Part shown: in pieces, positions 1 through 10,508 of the stretch
Position numbering within the stretch: position 1 is the stretch's first letter
How the letters are laid out: every line of letters begins with the position of its first letter
Source of the DNA: Pyricularia pennisetigena
Taxonomy: Eukaryota; Ascomycota; Sordariomycetes; Magnaporthales; Pyriculariaceae
Assembly (NCBI RefSeq): GCF_004337985.1
Contig: NC_043742.1
Coordinates: 792,176 to 856,175 of the forward strand
Direction of reading: 5' to 3'
DNA: 64,000 nt
Position numbers and translations under genes: made by a program
Notes under the pieces: model-generated
The model's input: the letters and a program-made list of their open reading frames with translations, nothing else
Databases searched by the model: none
Told to the model about the DNA's origin: nothing

Positions 1-1275
1 CCGTTGTTAAAACCTCCTTTATTATCGGATTTAAAGCAGGCCCTTATAAATTACCTCCCTTTAAACCTAAAACGGATTACGGACGGTTGGTCAATTTTTA
101 AAGGAAACGGAATTACAGGTAATTATAACGAAATCCAGGCCTAAAAAACCCTGTTATGGTACAGGCGTTTGGGGCATATAGGGTTATTATTGCTAAAAAA
201 AACCGCTAAAATTATAAAAGGTTTTCCTAATTTCGACAAAATTAGGGCAATTACCTATATTGTTTATATTGAAACTATTTTTATTAGGCGTACAAATAAG
301 GTCGCACTCCTTATACCCCCTAATATTTTCGATTTTATAAAAGGTAATACAGTGATTTTTAGACCTAATCTTTATAACAAAAAGCCCGTATTTTTGTTAT
401 TAGTGGACCGAAAATCACGTTTTCGGTGGTCTATCCCACTAAAAAATAAAACCGGACTTACGGTTTTGATGGTTATTAAAAGTTTTTTTAAAATTTTAAA
501 AATTACGTACGGGCGTTACCCCCTAAATTTTCACTTCGATGGGGGGTACGAGGTTAATACAAACCTTAAAAATTGGTTTACAAATAAAAATGTTAATTTT
601 AGCATTTTCAATCCTTATAACCACGGCCAAAACGGATTAACGGAACGGTCCGTTAGGGTTATTTTGGATTTGTTTCGGTTTACCATTATAGCGGCGGGGT
701 TATTATTATATTTATAATATTATTTACTACCTGCCGTGGTTAATTTAGTTAGCCGTACAACGGTAATTAATAGGGATTTAACACTTTACGAGGAATTTTA
801 TTCCGAATTCCAACCTGGATTACCGCATAAACCCAATTTGTAATATTTTCGGGCTATTAGTACTGTATACCAGGTTATTATACCGTTAGAAAAACGCCAA
901 AAATTTAATAAATTGGTTCCCCGCACCGAAACGGTGAAACTTTTAACCCATTTATTAAATTTTATAACGTTGGTTTACGCACCCGCTAAACGAGCCGTAT
1001 ACAGAACCTTTACCGTAAAAATTATACAGGGTATAACCGCTGAAAATTTGTTTATTCCAGGGGAAACGTTACAAGTTTTAAAGGGGGAAAATACAAATTT
1101 AAAGGGGGATTTTAATTCTAAATTTAAAAACGAAATTAACAGCGTTCCAGCGGATAATTATCCTTTAAAAAACCCTGAAAAGACAGGGCATCTACCACCG
1201 GTAACAAGGCAATTACCACCCGTCATAGGGTATTTAAACCCTGAAAATACAGTGCCCGCTAAACTTGTATAACCT
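1..1275 (+). pseudogene. Copia integrase region (degenerate)
   Basis: The integrase catalytic core reads openly from about 169 to 717. The DDE residues can be placed: first Asp in LVDRKSRFRW, second Asp in FHFDGGYEV, and Glu in GQNGLTERSVRVIL. The sequence after 718 continues, with stops, into the integrase C-terminal region and an open stretch at 913-1272 that is rich in Asn, Pro and Lys, the linker between integrase and reverse transcriptase. Integrase would insert the cDNA copy into the host chromosome. The 182-codon open stretch is the longest in this element, but in-frame stops on both sides rule out a working polyprotein. Confidence 0.85.
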
Positions 1276-1559
1276 ACCGTTCGCCCCCCAAAACCTATAA
1301 CGGTAGCGGTACCTAATCCAGTACTTAAAACAACGGAAGTTCCGGTGTTGTAAGCACCTAAAATATAAAATATAAAATTAAGTTCGTAATTCGAAAACCC
1401 AAATTTAATGGATATAAATTACGTGCATTATCTTTGTTTTTAAACCAAAAAAAAACCCACTAAATATGGTAAACCAAATAATTACCAACAGGTTTTAAAT
1501 AACCTTAAAAATGCTAAATAGTTAGCTGCTTTAACGTTCAAATTCGACCAAATCGTTAT

Positions 1560-2286
1560 TGCAAAAACCTTCCGTTTTATCCCAAAAATCAAAATACCTA
1601 CAAGCCGTAAACTCGTTTCTACCCGGCCGGTATTTAAATTAAAAAAGGATGAAAATAATAAACCTATAAAATATAAAACTAAACTTATTATTAGGGGTTT
1701 TTTACAGGTCGAAAGCCTAAATTATATCGAAACTTTTACTAGCATTAATATATTATTTACCTGGCGTATATTATTAGTTATAACTAATGCACAAAATTGG
1801 GAAATAAAACAAATCGATTTTATCGGTGCGTTTTTAAATAGTAACTTTACTCACGTAAATATATATTTGCAAATTCCAAACGGTTTTAACGAATGGGCAA
1901 GAAATTGTAATTTTACCACCGTTAAAATTTTAGTGGAAATGGGTTATAACCCGAAAAAATTGCAGGTTATACAGTTGGAAAAAGCGCTATATGGTTTGAA
2001 ACAGGGTCCAAAAAAATGGCAAAACAAATTTAAAACCCTATTTTTTAAACAAGGTTTTAAACTATTAATCTTTAATCCCGCTGTTTTTTATAACGTTAAA
2101 TCCAAACATTTTATCGTTACTTTTATAAACGATTACCTACTAATAGGTCTTAAATTACAATATATTGAGGATTTAAAAACCCGTTTTAATAAAATATACG
2201 CGTTGGAAAACAGGGTCCCTGCAACCTATTTTTTAGGCGTTCAAATTATAAAAGATAGGCCTAAACACCTACTTTGGCTTCATTAA
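1560..2286 (+). pseudogene. Copia reverse transcriptase (degenerate)
   Basis: Reverse transcriptase motifs in order are a QIDFIGAFLNS block (family form QMDVKTAFLNG, first catalytic Asp), ALYGLKQGPKKW (family form ALYGLKQSPRLW) and FINDYLLIG (family form YVDDLLI). In the last block the first catalytic Asp of the YxDD box reads as Asn, and a neighbouring residue reads Tyr. Both are G-to-A changes on the coding strand. Polymerase activity would therefore be lost even if the stop codons were ignored. The stretch 1867-2286 is open for 139 codons and ends in a TAA. Confidence 0.9.
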
Positions 2287-3105
2287 AATTAATATATAAA
2301 AAAAGCATTAACAACGCTTGGATTGGCTAATTGCAAACCTATATTTGTTCCCTTACAACCGGGTATGCTAAAATATAATGGGGGTAAACCCGTAAATGCG
2401 TTGGAAATTAAATTATTACAGCGTATTATCGGTACCTTTATGTATTTAATATTATTAACGCGCCCGGATATCGGTTTTGCGGTTTAATAGCTTTCACGTT
2501 TTTTAACAAAAACCATTACAATCCATTTAACGGTAACTAAAAACCTATTACATTACTTAACGGGTATTAAATCCTTATTTATTTGTTACGGAAATAAAGT
2601 ATTTAAAGCCGAATTACCACCCAATTTATTAATAGGGGTTTTAAAGGCCTAAAATTATTGGGTTTTAGTAATAGCGATTTTACCGAGGCTAGGGAAGATT
2701 TAAAATCCAGTTACGGATATTTGTCTACCTTATTTGGGGGCCCTATAACGTGGAAATGTAAAAAAGCTAATATTATAATTTTAAACATTCCAAAAACCGA
2801 AACCGATGCTTTAACGGAAACCCTGCGTAAAGCATAATGGCTTAAAAGCTTATTTATAAAATTGGACTACCTATAAAAGGCCCTATTGCATTATTTGGAA
2901 ACAATACAGGTTTTATAACTAACGTATATAACCCTACGTACCACTAACGTATTAAATATACGTTATTAAAATTTCATTACGTACGGGTGTTAATTATAGA
3001 AAAATTAATAATTTGAAAATATTTGGAATCCACACAAATACCCGCTAATAACCTAATAAAACCCCTAACGCTTCCAATTTATAAACCATTTTCAAAGTTT
3101 ATAAA
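2287..3105 (+). pseudogene. Copia RNase H region (degenerate)
   Basis: Continues from the reverse transcriptase with stops and frame changes. Recognisable pieces are RIIGTFMYLILLTRPDIGF (connection domain, 2430-2490), the RNase H start GFSNSDFTEAREDLKSSYGY near 2665 (family form YSDADWAGD...RSTSGY), GGPITW near 2735, and the terminal I/VKYIPTQTIPADNLTKPL-like stretch near 3030-3080. RNase H would remove the RNA strand during cDNA synthesis. It is broken here by several in-frame TAA and TAG codons. Confidence 0.8.
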
Positions 3106-3670
3106 ATTTAAACCCCTAAAAATTTAATTTTTACTTATTAAATTTTAGGGCATTTAATTAATTCGTTAATTAATTACCCATTACATTTATTTTGTTTGCA
3201 AATATTGGATTTTTATTAGCCCAATACCGGCCGTATTACCCGAATTTACCCTGCATAAGTTGATTAATAAGCAAATTATACCAACCTTATGCTAGAAGTT
3301 GAATTAAAATTGAAAAAGCTCGTGTTTTGGGCGATTTACGCATCGGAATACCTTATATAATATATTTAACTTGGACTATTACCAACGACTAACCAAATTA
3401 GTTACCTGGTTTAATAGTTAATTCCGTGGGTTAATATTATGCAAATCGGGGGTTCGAATCCGGGGGTTGTTACAATTTTGGGGGTTTTTTCCAATTCGGG
3501 GGTGCGTCCATTTCAGGGGTTACAAATTGGTATAAAAGGCTTGATTGTCCAAGGGGTTTATATCGGGAGTTCGAATCGGGTTGGGACATAAGGGGGATCT
3601 TTTTTTTTGGGGTTTTTTTCTATGTATTTTTCTTTTCCGATTTTATGTGAATAGTAGCAAAAAAAGGGGC
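3106..3670. other. AT-rich spacer with tRNA-like sequence and G-rich runs
   Basis: No gene seen. The first part is AT-rich. From about 3400 it holds two copies of a TTCGAAT B-box-like core (about 3452 and 3567), each preceded or followed by G runs, then a T-rich tract at 3600-3630. It probably contains the missing Copia 3' LTR in unrecognisable form, or a short tRNA-derived repeat. Confidence 0.4.
3400..3472 (+). other. tRNA-like sequence, degenerate (pseudo-tRNA or SINE head)
   Basis: The 73-nt length is exactly that of a class I tRNA. Bases 1-7 (AGTTACC) pair with 66-72 (GGTTGTT) except for one mismatch. The anticodon stem CGTGG pairs with TTATG using G-T pairs, closing a 7-nt loop GTTAATA. 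A T-loop TTCGAAT is in the right place. The D stem and half of the T stem do not pair. The many G-T pairs are what C-to-T mutation of a former tRNA would leave. It is not a functional tRNA gene. Confidence 0.35.
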
Positions 3671-4244
3671 TGTTAATTATATGCGTTATTTAGCATATTA
3701 CAAATCTATTTCTATTTATATATAAGCCACAATAAATAGTGCCGAAGTGGGGCTGTTGGGGCTGTCGGATTTTCTATTATATTTTGTGTGTATAGTGCAG
3801 GAATTGCGATTTAAAGTTAGCGAATGGGGTTTTACCCTGTACCGGGTTTTATACCCACCCTGCACTTACGAGTTAGTTACCCTGTATTTGGTTGAAATTT
3901 TCACCAAATTAGTAAATTAGTGCGAACCCAGAAATGGTTGTTATGGAAATAAGGGTGTTTTTTAAACAACGCATACAAAATAATTTTTCGGAAAATCGTG
4001 TGCGGCACCGGAACCCTTTGCGGGGTGCGGACCCCCACTTCGATGTCGGAAAGTATGAAAGGGAAATAAAGCAAAGTTTCCCCCACCAATAAATTAAATT
4101 TATTAATCCCAAAGTTAGTGAACCACTTTAGTGAACAATTTAGTGCATTTAAGCCCTGTAGTTACAGGCTTTTACAATATAACTAGTACCACGCCGCACC
4201 TGGGCTGATGCCTAAACCCCTGTTGGCAACACGTACTGTTAGCA
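3671..4244 (-). repeat. Solo LTR-like repeat, family X, copy 1
   Basis: A 574-bp repeat with ends TGTTAATTAT and TGTTAGCA, found again at 58551-59122 (same orientation), and at 39443-39744 and 60391-60933 (opposite orientation). The shared core includes GGGGTGCGGACCCCCA and the block GTGTGCGGCACCGGAACC. The copy at 60391 is flanked by a perfect 5-bp duplication, which supports LTR status for the family. No convincing target duplication flanks this copy, and no internal retroelement region adjoins it. Confidence 0.75.
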
Positions 4245-4859
4245 ATATTAAAATAAAATTAATTTTAATAATAAAAACCGCATATTTATATTTACGTTTA
4301 AAATGGATTGGTCAATTAATTTGGGGTTCCCGGTGGGATAACGTTATATATTACGTAGTTACTTTTACTTCAACTTGTTTAATGGGATTATTTAAATAAT
4401 AATAATATTATTGCGAATAACCGAGGTAATTTATAATATTATATTTTTCCCGTACCCGGTTTTTACCAGTAAAATAATATTTTTTATATTATATAAAACC
4501 CGGTATATATATTATATTTGGTTATAGTATGGGACTCGTGCAGAAGTATTAGGGGGTTGGTAAAAGTTTTAAAACTATATAACAGTTAAGGAAACGAATT
4601 TATATTATAGGGTTAAACTACCAAAAGTTTTGGTTTTGGCGTATAATTCTGGGAAGATATATACGTCGGAAAAGGTATTTACCGCCGCGTGTGCGGGATT
4701 GGAACGGCGAAAAGTTGCGTCAATTTGGTGGGAAAACGAACTATATATAGGCGTGTTTCCGGATATTGTACATATAAAATCTAATACAAATAAATAAAAA
4801 TTCAGGGATATAATGGTTTTTTTTAAATGGGTAAATGTATAACGTATTATATAATTCAT
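4245..4859. other. AT-rich region, no gene seen
   Basis: Short open frames occur on both strands (4208-4399 plus, 4605-4859 minus) but show no domain, signal peptide or codon pattern to support them. A less AT-rich patch at 4660-4740 may be part of an unrecognised repeat. I could not place the left terminus of the neighbouring TIR element here. Confidence 0.4.
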
Positions 4860-5210
4860 ATTTTATACGGATTGTAAAATTAATAGTTTTGCGTTATTTA
4901 TATTAAAATTTATATATAAAAATTCTTTTCGCTTTTGCGATTTTCCCTATATATATTTGAACGGATTATAATCGTTGTTAATGAAATGCGAAATGGGTAC
5001 CGATGGTATTTATGGGTGGACGTATAATATATTAAATAAAATTTATTTTATACGGATTGTAAAATAAATGTTTTTACGTTATTTGGATTAAAATTTATAT
5101 GTAAAAACTCCTTTCTCTTTTGCGATTTTTTATATATAAATTTTAACGGATTATAATCGTTATTATTAAAATACGAAATGGGTATCGATGGTGTTTTAGG
5201 GTTAATAATA
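4860..5210. repeat. Imperfect tandem duplication, period 185 bp
   Basis: The block beginning ATTTTATACGGATTGTAAAAT at 4860 recurs at 5045 (185 bp later) and stays alignable through CGGATTATAATCGTTRTTA and the AAATGGGTAYCGATGGT block. The arrangement, two tandem AT-rich units near the right part of an element, resembles the 343-bp internal duplication of the TIR element at 6162-8020. This segment may therefore be the interior of the outer, more diverged copy of that element. Confidence 0.7.
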
Positions 5211-5332
5211 GGGATACCGCTATAAACGGATAAAAGGCGGGTTATATTTAATTTTTAATTGGCGTACCGGGTATAAAAAATTTTGGATTTATAAAAAAGG
5301 CTTACCAATTCCTATTTTTAACGATGTTTTTT

Positions 5333-5996
5333 TGTGAACATGGCTAGCGCAGGGCTCATTATATTAGCTACCCTGCATTATCTTATAACGGCTAGCACGG
5401 GCTAATTATATTAGTCACCCTGCATCGAATAAATAAATAAATAACAAATAAAACGTATACGCGTTTATACACACAAAGCTTTATATATCACGTCTTTGTT
5501 CATAGTTTCAACAACAAAACAAATACGTCATATTTAATCTAGCTTAGTGGTATAATGCACGTACCATAATCTATATCATATATACGTTGAAGTGCGTGGG
5601 TTCGAATCCCGTTGTGGTCGCAGATTTTCTGTGCATGCATAAGCACAATAGGCCGTTAGGCTCAATGGGCCGTTAGGCTCAATAGGTCGGCAGGTCAGTC
5701 ACATGAATAAGGCCAAATCATATGACGTGACCCCGCATTCCGGACATCCGGATCGAAGATCTGCACCTACGGATTCGAACACGTAATTCATAACTTAGCC
5801 TTAGATTCATCACCTTCATAACCTTCATCGATTCAACGATTCAACGATTCAACGAATCGATTGTGCAATAATATATTATCTCTATTACCCGCTAGCAGAC
5901 GGTTATCTGCCATTTTAACGTTCCATCAGCCTTATACGTGATCCACTTTTCCCCGCGTTCAAGATTAAGCTTATTCTATCTCGTAACCTCCTCACA
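5333..5996 (+). repeat. Solo LTR of the Copia element at 39.7 kb
   Basis: Starts TGTGAACATGG and ends CTCCTCACA, so the termini are TGTGA/TCACA. It is nearly identical in order and length to 39745-40414, which is followed by Copia gag sequence and is therefore the 5' LTR of a real element. Runs of T on both sides permit a TTTTT target duplication, though the low complexity makes this weak. Flanking sequence on both sides belongs to the outer TIR element, consistent with insertion and then LTR-LTR recombination. Confidence 0.8.
5533..5621 (+). other. tRNA-derived segment within the LTR
   Basis: TAGCTTAGTGGTA at 5540 fits a pol III A box and GGTTCGAATCC at 5599-5609 is a perfect B box. Between them ACGTA and TACGT can form an anticodon stem enclosing a loop large enough to include an intron. 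The 5' acceptor strand does not pair with the 3' TGTGGTC. The same segment is present in the LTR at 39745-40414, so it belongs to the LTR family rather than being a later insertion. Sequence-level evidence only; transcription is not shown. Confidence 0.5.
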
Positions 5997-6161
5997 TTTT
6001 TTTCGATATTTTGCGTGGTTATGGAACTATAAGGGAGTATCGGTCGCAAAAATGCCAAAGATACCGCTATAAACGGCGAAAATCGACAAATTGTCCTCAA
6101 ACCTGAACCAAAACGTTTTTTGGATGGACCCACAGGTATATTGCAAAACCGCAATTGAACC

Positions 6162-8020
6162 TAGTCTCAGTGCTCAGACTAGACCCCCCTGCTTCGCAGT
6201 GGGGACCGAGCGCTCCATATACCTTTCAGCCACATGGTTTTTCGACCAATTATATTGGCCGAAAAAATCGCGCTCGTTCTAGTTTAAGGACATTTTGTCG
6301 CATTTCGCCGTTCATAGCGGTACCACCAACGATAATTTGTCGCATTTCGCCGTTTATAACGGTATTATTAATAATATACCTAATTTTGCGATATCGCTAA
6401 TTATTATTTTATTAATATAACGATAATTGGTGGTATTTTGCCGTTTATAGCGGGTATATACAAAATATTCGCATTATAATGGCAAAAGAAAATAGTGTAC
6501 CCATAGCATGCAATTAAATATTCGAATAAAAAAATAAATACAAATTATAAAAATATAAAATATTTTGCGTTATATTTATTGGAGTTTGTTGATTATTTGA
6601 ATGCCGGCCGCGTCTTTATAGCCACTGTATTTGGAAAAATATTAGAATATTAACTAAAATTTGTTATTTTTCATTATATTTGATTTTTATTTTAAATAAT
6701 GGTATGTAATATTGATTTTAACCAAAGCTACATCATTGAAAGCCTAGTAAACCTAATACTGCAAAATGCATGCAATTATCGATTAAAACAAAAGTTTTAT
6801 TAATATTTTTATATAAATTAACAATTTGTTAAAAAATTAAATAATTTACGCAAATATTGGTAAAATGAAAATATTTTAGCTTAATACATTCTTTGATCAA
6901 TTTGCTATTAAATTTTACCTAAGTTCCTTTTTAATAAATTCTATTTAATTAAATAAAGCAAAAAATACGAAAAGAATACAAATTTAGCATTTCTTTATAT
7001 AAAAAAATAAAAAGGGCCGGTATTGTAAATCGGGTTCTACGTTAACGTTTATTTATATATATAATCCACTTTTTCAAGTTTCGGTTTTATTAATGTTAAA
7101 ATTGGTAAAAATGTAAAAGCATTTCGATTGTAAAATATATATAAAATTGGATATACTTTACCTATCCGCATTTTTAACGGCTAATACAACTAGATATACG
7201 TACATAAATGTGATATTATATGAAATGTATATATGCCACCCCCCACGTGCAAAAGCCACAGACTTTGGCTGCAAAACAAAAATAATATAAAATTAAGCAA
7301 ATAAAGCAACAAAATTTATAAAATACACATTTAGCATTTCTTTTTATTAAACAGTTTTGAACGCCAATATTATACGTAGGATTGGATTTGGACGTTTATT
7401 TATATACGTAATCGAATTTTTGAAGTTTTGGTTTTATTATCGGTAAAATTGGTAAAAATATAAACGAGTTTCGATTGTAAATTATATATAAAAAATATAT
7501 ACTTTACCTATCCGATTATTTAACTGCTAATATTATTTGGTATATGCACCAAAACTTAGTATAACGATACATAAATATATACGACCCTCCACGTGCAAGA
7601 ATTATAAAATTTGGTCAAAAATTAAAAATAATATTAAAAAAAAATCGAAAATCGAAAAAAAAAATCGAAAAAACAGTACCGCCATAAACGGATTAAGGGC
7701 AAATGGTATCGAATTCGGCCATTATAACAAATAAAAAAATAAATCGAATCGCTGCTAATAGCGGTATTAAACGCTATTTTCAACGATATTTTATTTTTTC
7801 AATATTATGCATAATTGTGGAATAATATAGGAGTTTCGGTTAAAAAAAGGCCAAAAATACCGCCATAAACGGCGAAAATCGACAAATTGTCCTCAGACCT
7901 GAACCAGAGCGTTCTTTGGATGGACCCACAGGTACATTGCAAAGCCGCAATTGAGCCACGAAATGGAGCGAAGTGGATCAATTGTGGAGCTCTGGGCTTC
8001 AGGGATGAGCCCTGAGACTA
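6162..8020 (+). mobile_element. Complete non-autonomous TIR element (hAT-like), inner copy
   Basis: Bounded by the 9-bp direct repeat AATTGAACC at 6153-6161 and 8021-8029. The termini TAGTCTCAG(T/G)GCTCA form a 14-bp imperfect inverted repeat. Subterminal motifs of the form TTTCGCCGTTYATAGCGGTA occur several times near the left end and in inverted orientation near the right end. It has no plausible transposase ORF, so it depends on a partner in trans. The 8-9 bp target duplication with short TIRs and subterminal repeats is typical of hAT elements; Mutator-like elements (8-10 bp duplication) are the alternative. It inserted into another copy of its own family. Confidence 0.85.
6950..7630. repeat. 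Internal tandem duplication of the TIR element, period about 343 bp
   Basis: The block starting TTTAGCATTTCTTTATATA near 6986 recurs near 7329. Both units continue through CGTTTATTTATATA, the GTTTTATTA...AAATTGGTAAAAAT block, TTTCGATTGTAAA and ATACTTTACCTATCCG. Both units are also present in the copy at 50178-52070, so the duplication predates spread of the family. Confidence 0.75.
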
Positions 8021-8101
8021 AATTGAACCACGAAATGGAGCGAAGCGAACGGAGTGGATCAATTGTAGAGCTTTGGGCTTTAGGAATGAGCCCTGAAACT
8101 A

Positions 8102-8991
8102 GTCCGTGCACCGCAATTAGTCATCCCGTTCCGCCGGGTCGTATCCTCCGCCCCGGATCTCCCTATTCGTGCATGCGCGCTAGTGAGGTTATTCCAACAC
8201 TCGGGTCTGTCGAATTCGGACATTTCGTCTTTTATTTCAAGTTTCAGTCCTTGGTAGAATTGTTGGATTTTAATTTTTTCGGTTATATCCAATCTGGTCG
8301 CCAGCCTTTTAAGCTCGGTTGCGTAAGCGGAGGTTGATTTGGTTTATTATAAATTGGTTAGGTTACGTTCAGTTTGTCGTTTTTTATCGGGTTTTTTGAA
8401 TAAACAACGAAACATGCGTTCGTATTTTGCAAAAGTTAAAAAAATGTCGGTATTTTCCTAACGTCGTTTCTAAAAAAGTATATCGAACTATTTTTGCAAT
8501 AGGGATTCGAACCAGGATAGACTTCGTCCGCGGAAAAAGGCGGCCCCGTATATTACCTTTTTTTGTTTCGCTGCGGAAAATTTCCAAATAAAATGTTTAA
8601 TAGGTGTTTATTTATACCAGGTATTCTTTAAATTGTCCGGGTATACCGTCAAATGTGGCCGGGGGGTTAAAGTTAAGTTTTCCGCGCCTATTAAAAAAGG
8701 TCGAAATAATATTAGCAACGGTTTGAAAAACTTGTAATACTTTTTAAAAATTACATTGCGCGGAACGTTTGTTTATTCAATTCCTGGGTGGTTTGGGCCA
8801 TTTATTTGCGTAACTAGTGTTTTTCGTCGTCGTTATCGTTATTATCTTGAGGTCGGGCAGGGGTATTTTACGCCGTTTCACTAAATTTGGCAGGAATGCT
8901 GGGGGTATTATTTTTAAACATTTAAAAAATTATATTATCGGGTATTATTCGGTATATTTTAAGGTAAAACATTAAATAGGAAAAATTAAAA
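8102..8991 (-). pseudogene. Gypsy gag fragment, 5' part of a truncated element
   Basis: On the minus strand, the 70-codon open stretch 8080-8292 reads EKIKIQQFYQGLKLEIKDEM and RPECWNN, typical of the capsid region of Gypsy gag. It is cut at 8101 by the TIR element; the last part of the open stretch is element sequence. Upstream (8300-8990) the reading frame is broken and AT-rich up to the adjoining LTR. The patch 8102-8340 is noticeably less AT-biased than the other Gypsy copies, suggesting it escaped much of the mutation. The rest of the element was not found. Confidence 0.75.
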
Positions 8992-9433
8992 TGTTACGGT
9001 TAAGGTATCGGGTAACCTGTTTTTGAAGTAAAATACAATAAATTGAAACAATTGAGCGTTTTAACTGGGTAATTCGGGCTTTTAATAACTGGGGTAAAAT
9101 TAAAATTGTTTTTAAATAAATATTGAGGTTAATTAAAGTTTAATTGCTGTTAAGCAATCCTAAAATTGAATATATCTTTATGGTAATAAGCGTGTTTTAT
9201 ATAAATTATGTTTTCCAATGTAATCTTTTTTAATTTGTTTAATCTGTAATTCCCAATCGAGATTTTACAGATTATCTAAATTACCGCCTGGTAATTACGT
9301 AATGTCACGTAATTGGGTCCTTATATAATCCTGTTTTCTGCCGGTCGGTGTTTCTTTTTTGATATGTCGTTAAAAGGGGTGCAACCCCCCCCTGGCCTTC
9401 CTGGTACCGGCGCAGCTGTTTGGTGTTCATATT
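8992..9433 (-). repeat. Gypsy 5' LTR (truncated third copy)
   Basis: Starts TGTTACGGTTAAGGTATCGGGTAACCTG (plus strand view, positions 8992 on) and aligns throughout with the LTRs at 27832, 34651, 43816 and 52459, including the TAATTGCTGTTAAGCAATCC block and CCTGGCCTTCCTGGTACCGG. The last 10-15 bp diverge from the GGTCGTAACA end seen elsewhere, so the right boundary is approximate. It lies next to the gag remnant and only about 12 bp beyond the stop codon of the secreted-protein gene at 9445-9774. Confidence 0.8.
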
Positions 9434-9444
9434 ATGGCAGGCAT

Positions 9445-9774
9445 TCATTCCCAATAAGGCGGATCAGGGCAGACAGCCGGTTCTTTTTTATCATACCAAC
9501 CGTGCCTATTATTAGCCGGTCCGGGAAGTGGTTTTCCCTTCTCTGCGTTACCACAGTCCTCGGCTTTTTTGACCAATGCCAAGCTATAGTAATATAAGCC
9601 GACCCTACCCCCCTTCCCAAATTTAATACAATTTGAACCTCGTGGCGTATCTGAACCATCCAAAATTGTGATTTTACACCCATTATATTGAGGCGGGGTA
9701 TCCGTTTCGGTGGCGATAGCAGTTTGGGCGATAACCAGGGTGGTTATGAAAAAACGAATCGGCGCGAAATGCAT
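9445..9774 (-). CDS. Small secreted protein, candidate effector (paralogue 1)
   Basis: A 109-residue intact protein. Residues 1-21 form a signal peptide (MHFAPIRFFITTLVIAQTAIA), followed by the mature start TETDTPPQYNGC. The mature part is about 88 residues with four cysteines, in the contexts NGCKITI, NCIKFG, DCGN and VCPDPP. It contains RHGWYDKKEPAVC. It is clearly paralogous to the protein at 10660-11019: same signal region, same TETxTPxxYNGC start, same cysteine spacing and same GW...EP..C ending. Size, secretion signal, even cysteine number and AT-rich transposon-dense setting fit a plant-pathogen effector, but no family is recognised. The start is the only Met before the signal peptide. 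A Gypsy LTR lies just beyond the stop codon. Confidence 0.8.
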   Translation of the reverse strand: MHFAPIRFFITTLVIAQTAIATETDTPPQYNGCKITILDGSDTPRGSNCIKFGKGGRVGLYYYSLALVKKAEDCGNAEKGKPLPGPANNRHGWYDKKEPAVCPDPPYWE

Positions 9775-10508
9775 ATTAGCAAGGTAAAATAAAATGTAGG
9801 AATTGTTTTACAGGTTTAATGTGGTTTTTTTGGCGGTTAAATGCTAAATGAAAAAAAGTTAAAAGAAAAGAAAACGTAAAAACGCATGATAATAAGGCAG
9901 GTAAAGCTAAAATAAATACGGAGTTTAAGGTGGACCGGGTAAAAATAAAAAATCAAATGACTGTAATTATATCGTTTTGATCGATAACCGATGTATTTAC
10001 ATTTAAATTTGGTAAATTTTATGATTTCGTACCGTCTCTATATATTAAAAACCAAATTCGTATTTTTATTTATATTGTTCCTTCGTTTATTTATATGTTC
10101 GTGGCATTACCGAGACCAATTTATTACGCGATAAAAATTCTTTTTTGGTACGATGCGTAAATTATGCAACCGATTGCATCTAATTTATATTTATAAGGTT
10201 GTTATCGTTGGGATAAAAATAATTTTGGTATTTAAATTGGGGTCCCCAGTTAAATAGTGTTGTATATGCGACGGGAGGTTGCTGTACAGGGGGTTGTATG
10301 CGTGCAACCTAGGGGTTTACTGATATACGAGGGTGTGGGATGTTGCCCTAACGGAATGCAGTGCTGTCGCGACTAAACTGCCGTAATTATGGACTGGTTG
10401 TAAATACAGGCAGTTATTTTATTTTATGTTAACAACGAATTGCAATTACTGTGGCTTGTTCTCATATATGGAAAATAAGGTGAATATAATAAAATAAAGC
10501 ACTTTTTA
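9775..10508. other. AT-rich intergenic region upstream of paralogue 1
   Basis: No gene seen. Presumed to carry the promoter of the secreted-protein gene on the minus strand. No defined promoter element could be called. Confidence 0.4.

Larger units (their letters stand above)
1..3110 (+). mobile_element. Ty1/Copia LTR retrotransposon, 3' portion, RIP-degraded
   Basis: The window opens inside the pol region of a Copia-type retrotransposon. The order integrase, reverse transcriptase, RNase H on the plus strand is diagnostic of Copia. Position 1 matches position about 62549 of a second copy at the right end, so the missing gag and protease lie off the left edge. All frames are broken by TAA and TAG codons, many explained by C-to-T or G-to-A changes. 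No 3' LTR matching any other LTR in the window was recognised after the RNase H end near 3105. The element is a non-functional relic. Confidence 0.9.
5210..8101 (+). mobile_element. Outer non-autonomous TIR element (hAT-like), disrupted by two insertions
   Basis: The right end ...GAGCCCTGAAACTA at 8101, and the segments 5210-5332, 5997-6161 and 8021-8101, align in order with the right-hand part of the complete copy at 6162-8020, including an ACCGCTATAAACGG motif. A solo LTR sits at 5333-5996 and a younger copy of the same family at 6162-8020. At 8101 it abuts Gypsy gag sequence, so it inserted into a Gypsy element. The left terminus was not located and could lie left of 4860. Confidence 0.65.

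Noticed and set aside
3901..4112. Minus-strand ORFs repeated at 60.4-60.7 kb
   Set aside because: They recur only because they lie in the family X LTR core; no protein features.
3671..4244. Family X repeat as the 3' LTR of the left-edge Copia
   Set aside because: It is in the opposite orientation to that element, and the copy at 60391 is an insertion inside gag of the same Copia family.
5533..5621. A functional tRNA gene
   Set aside because: The A and B boxes are good but the acceptor stem does not close, and the segment is part of a repeated LTR.
5915..6400. Several overlapping ORFs around 5.9-6.4 kb, with copies at 50.2 and 57.2 kb
   Set aside because: They are translations of TIR-element ends and recur wherever the element occurs; not genes.
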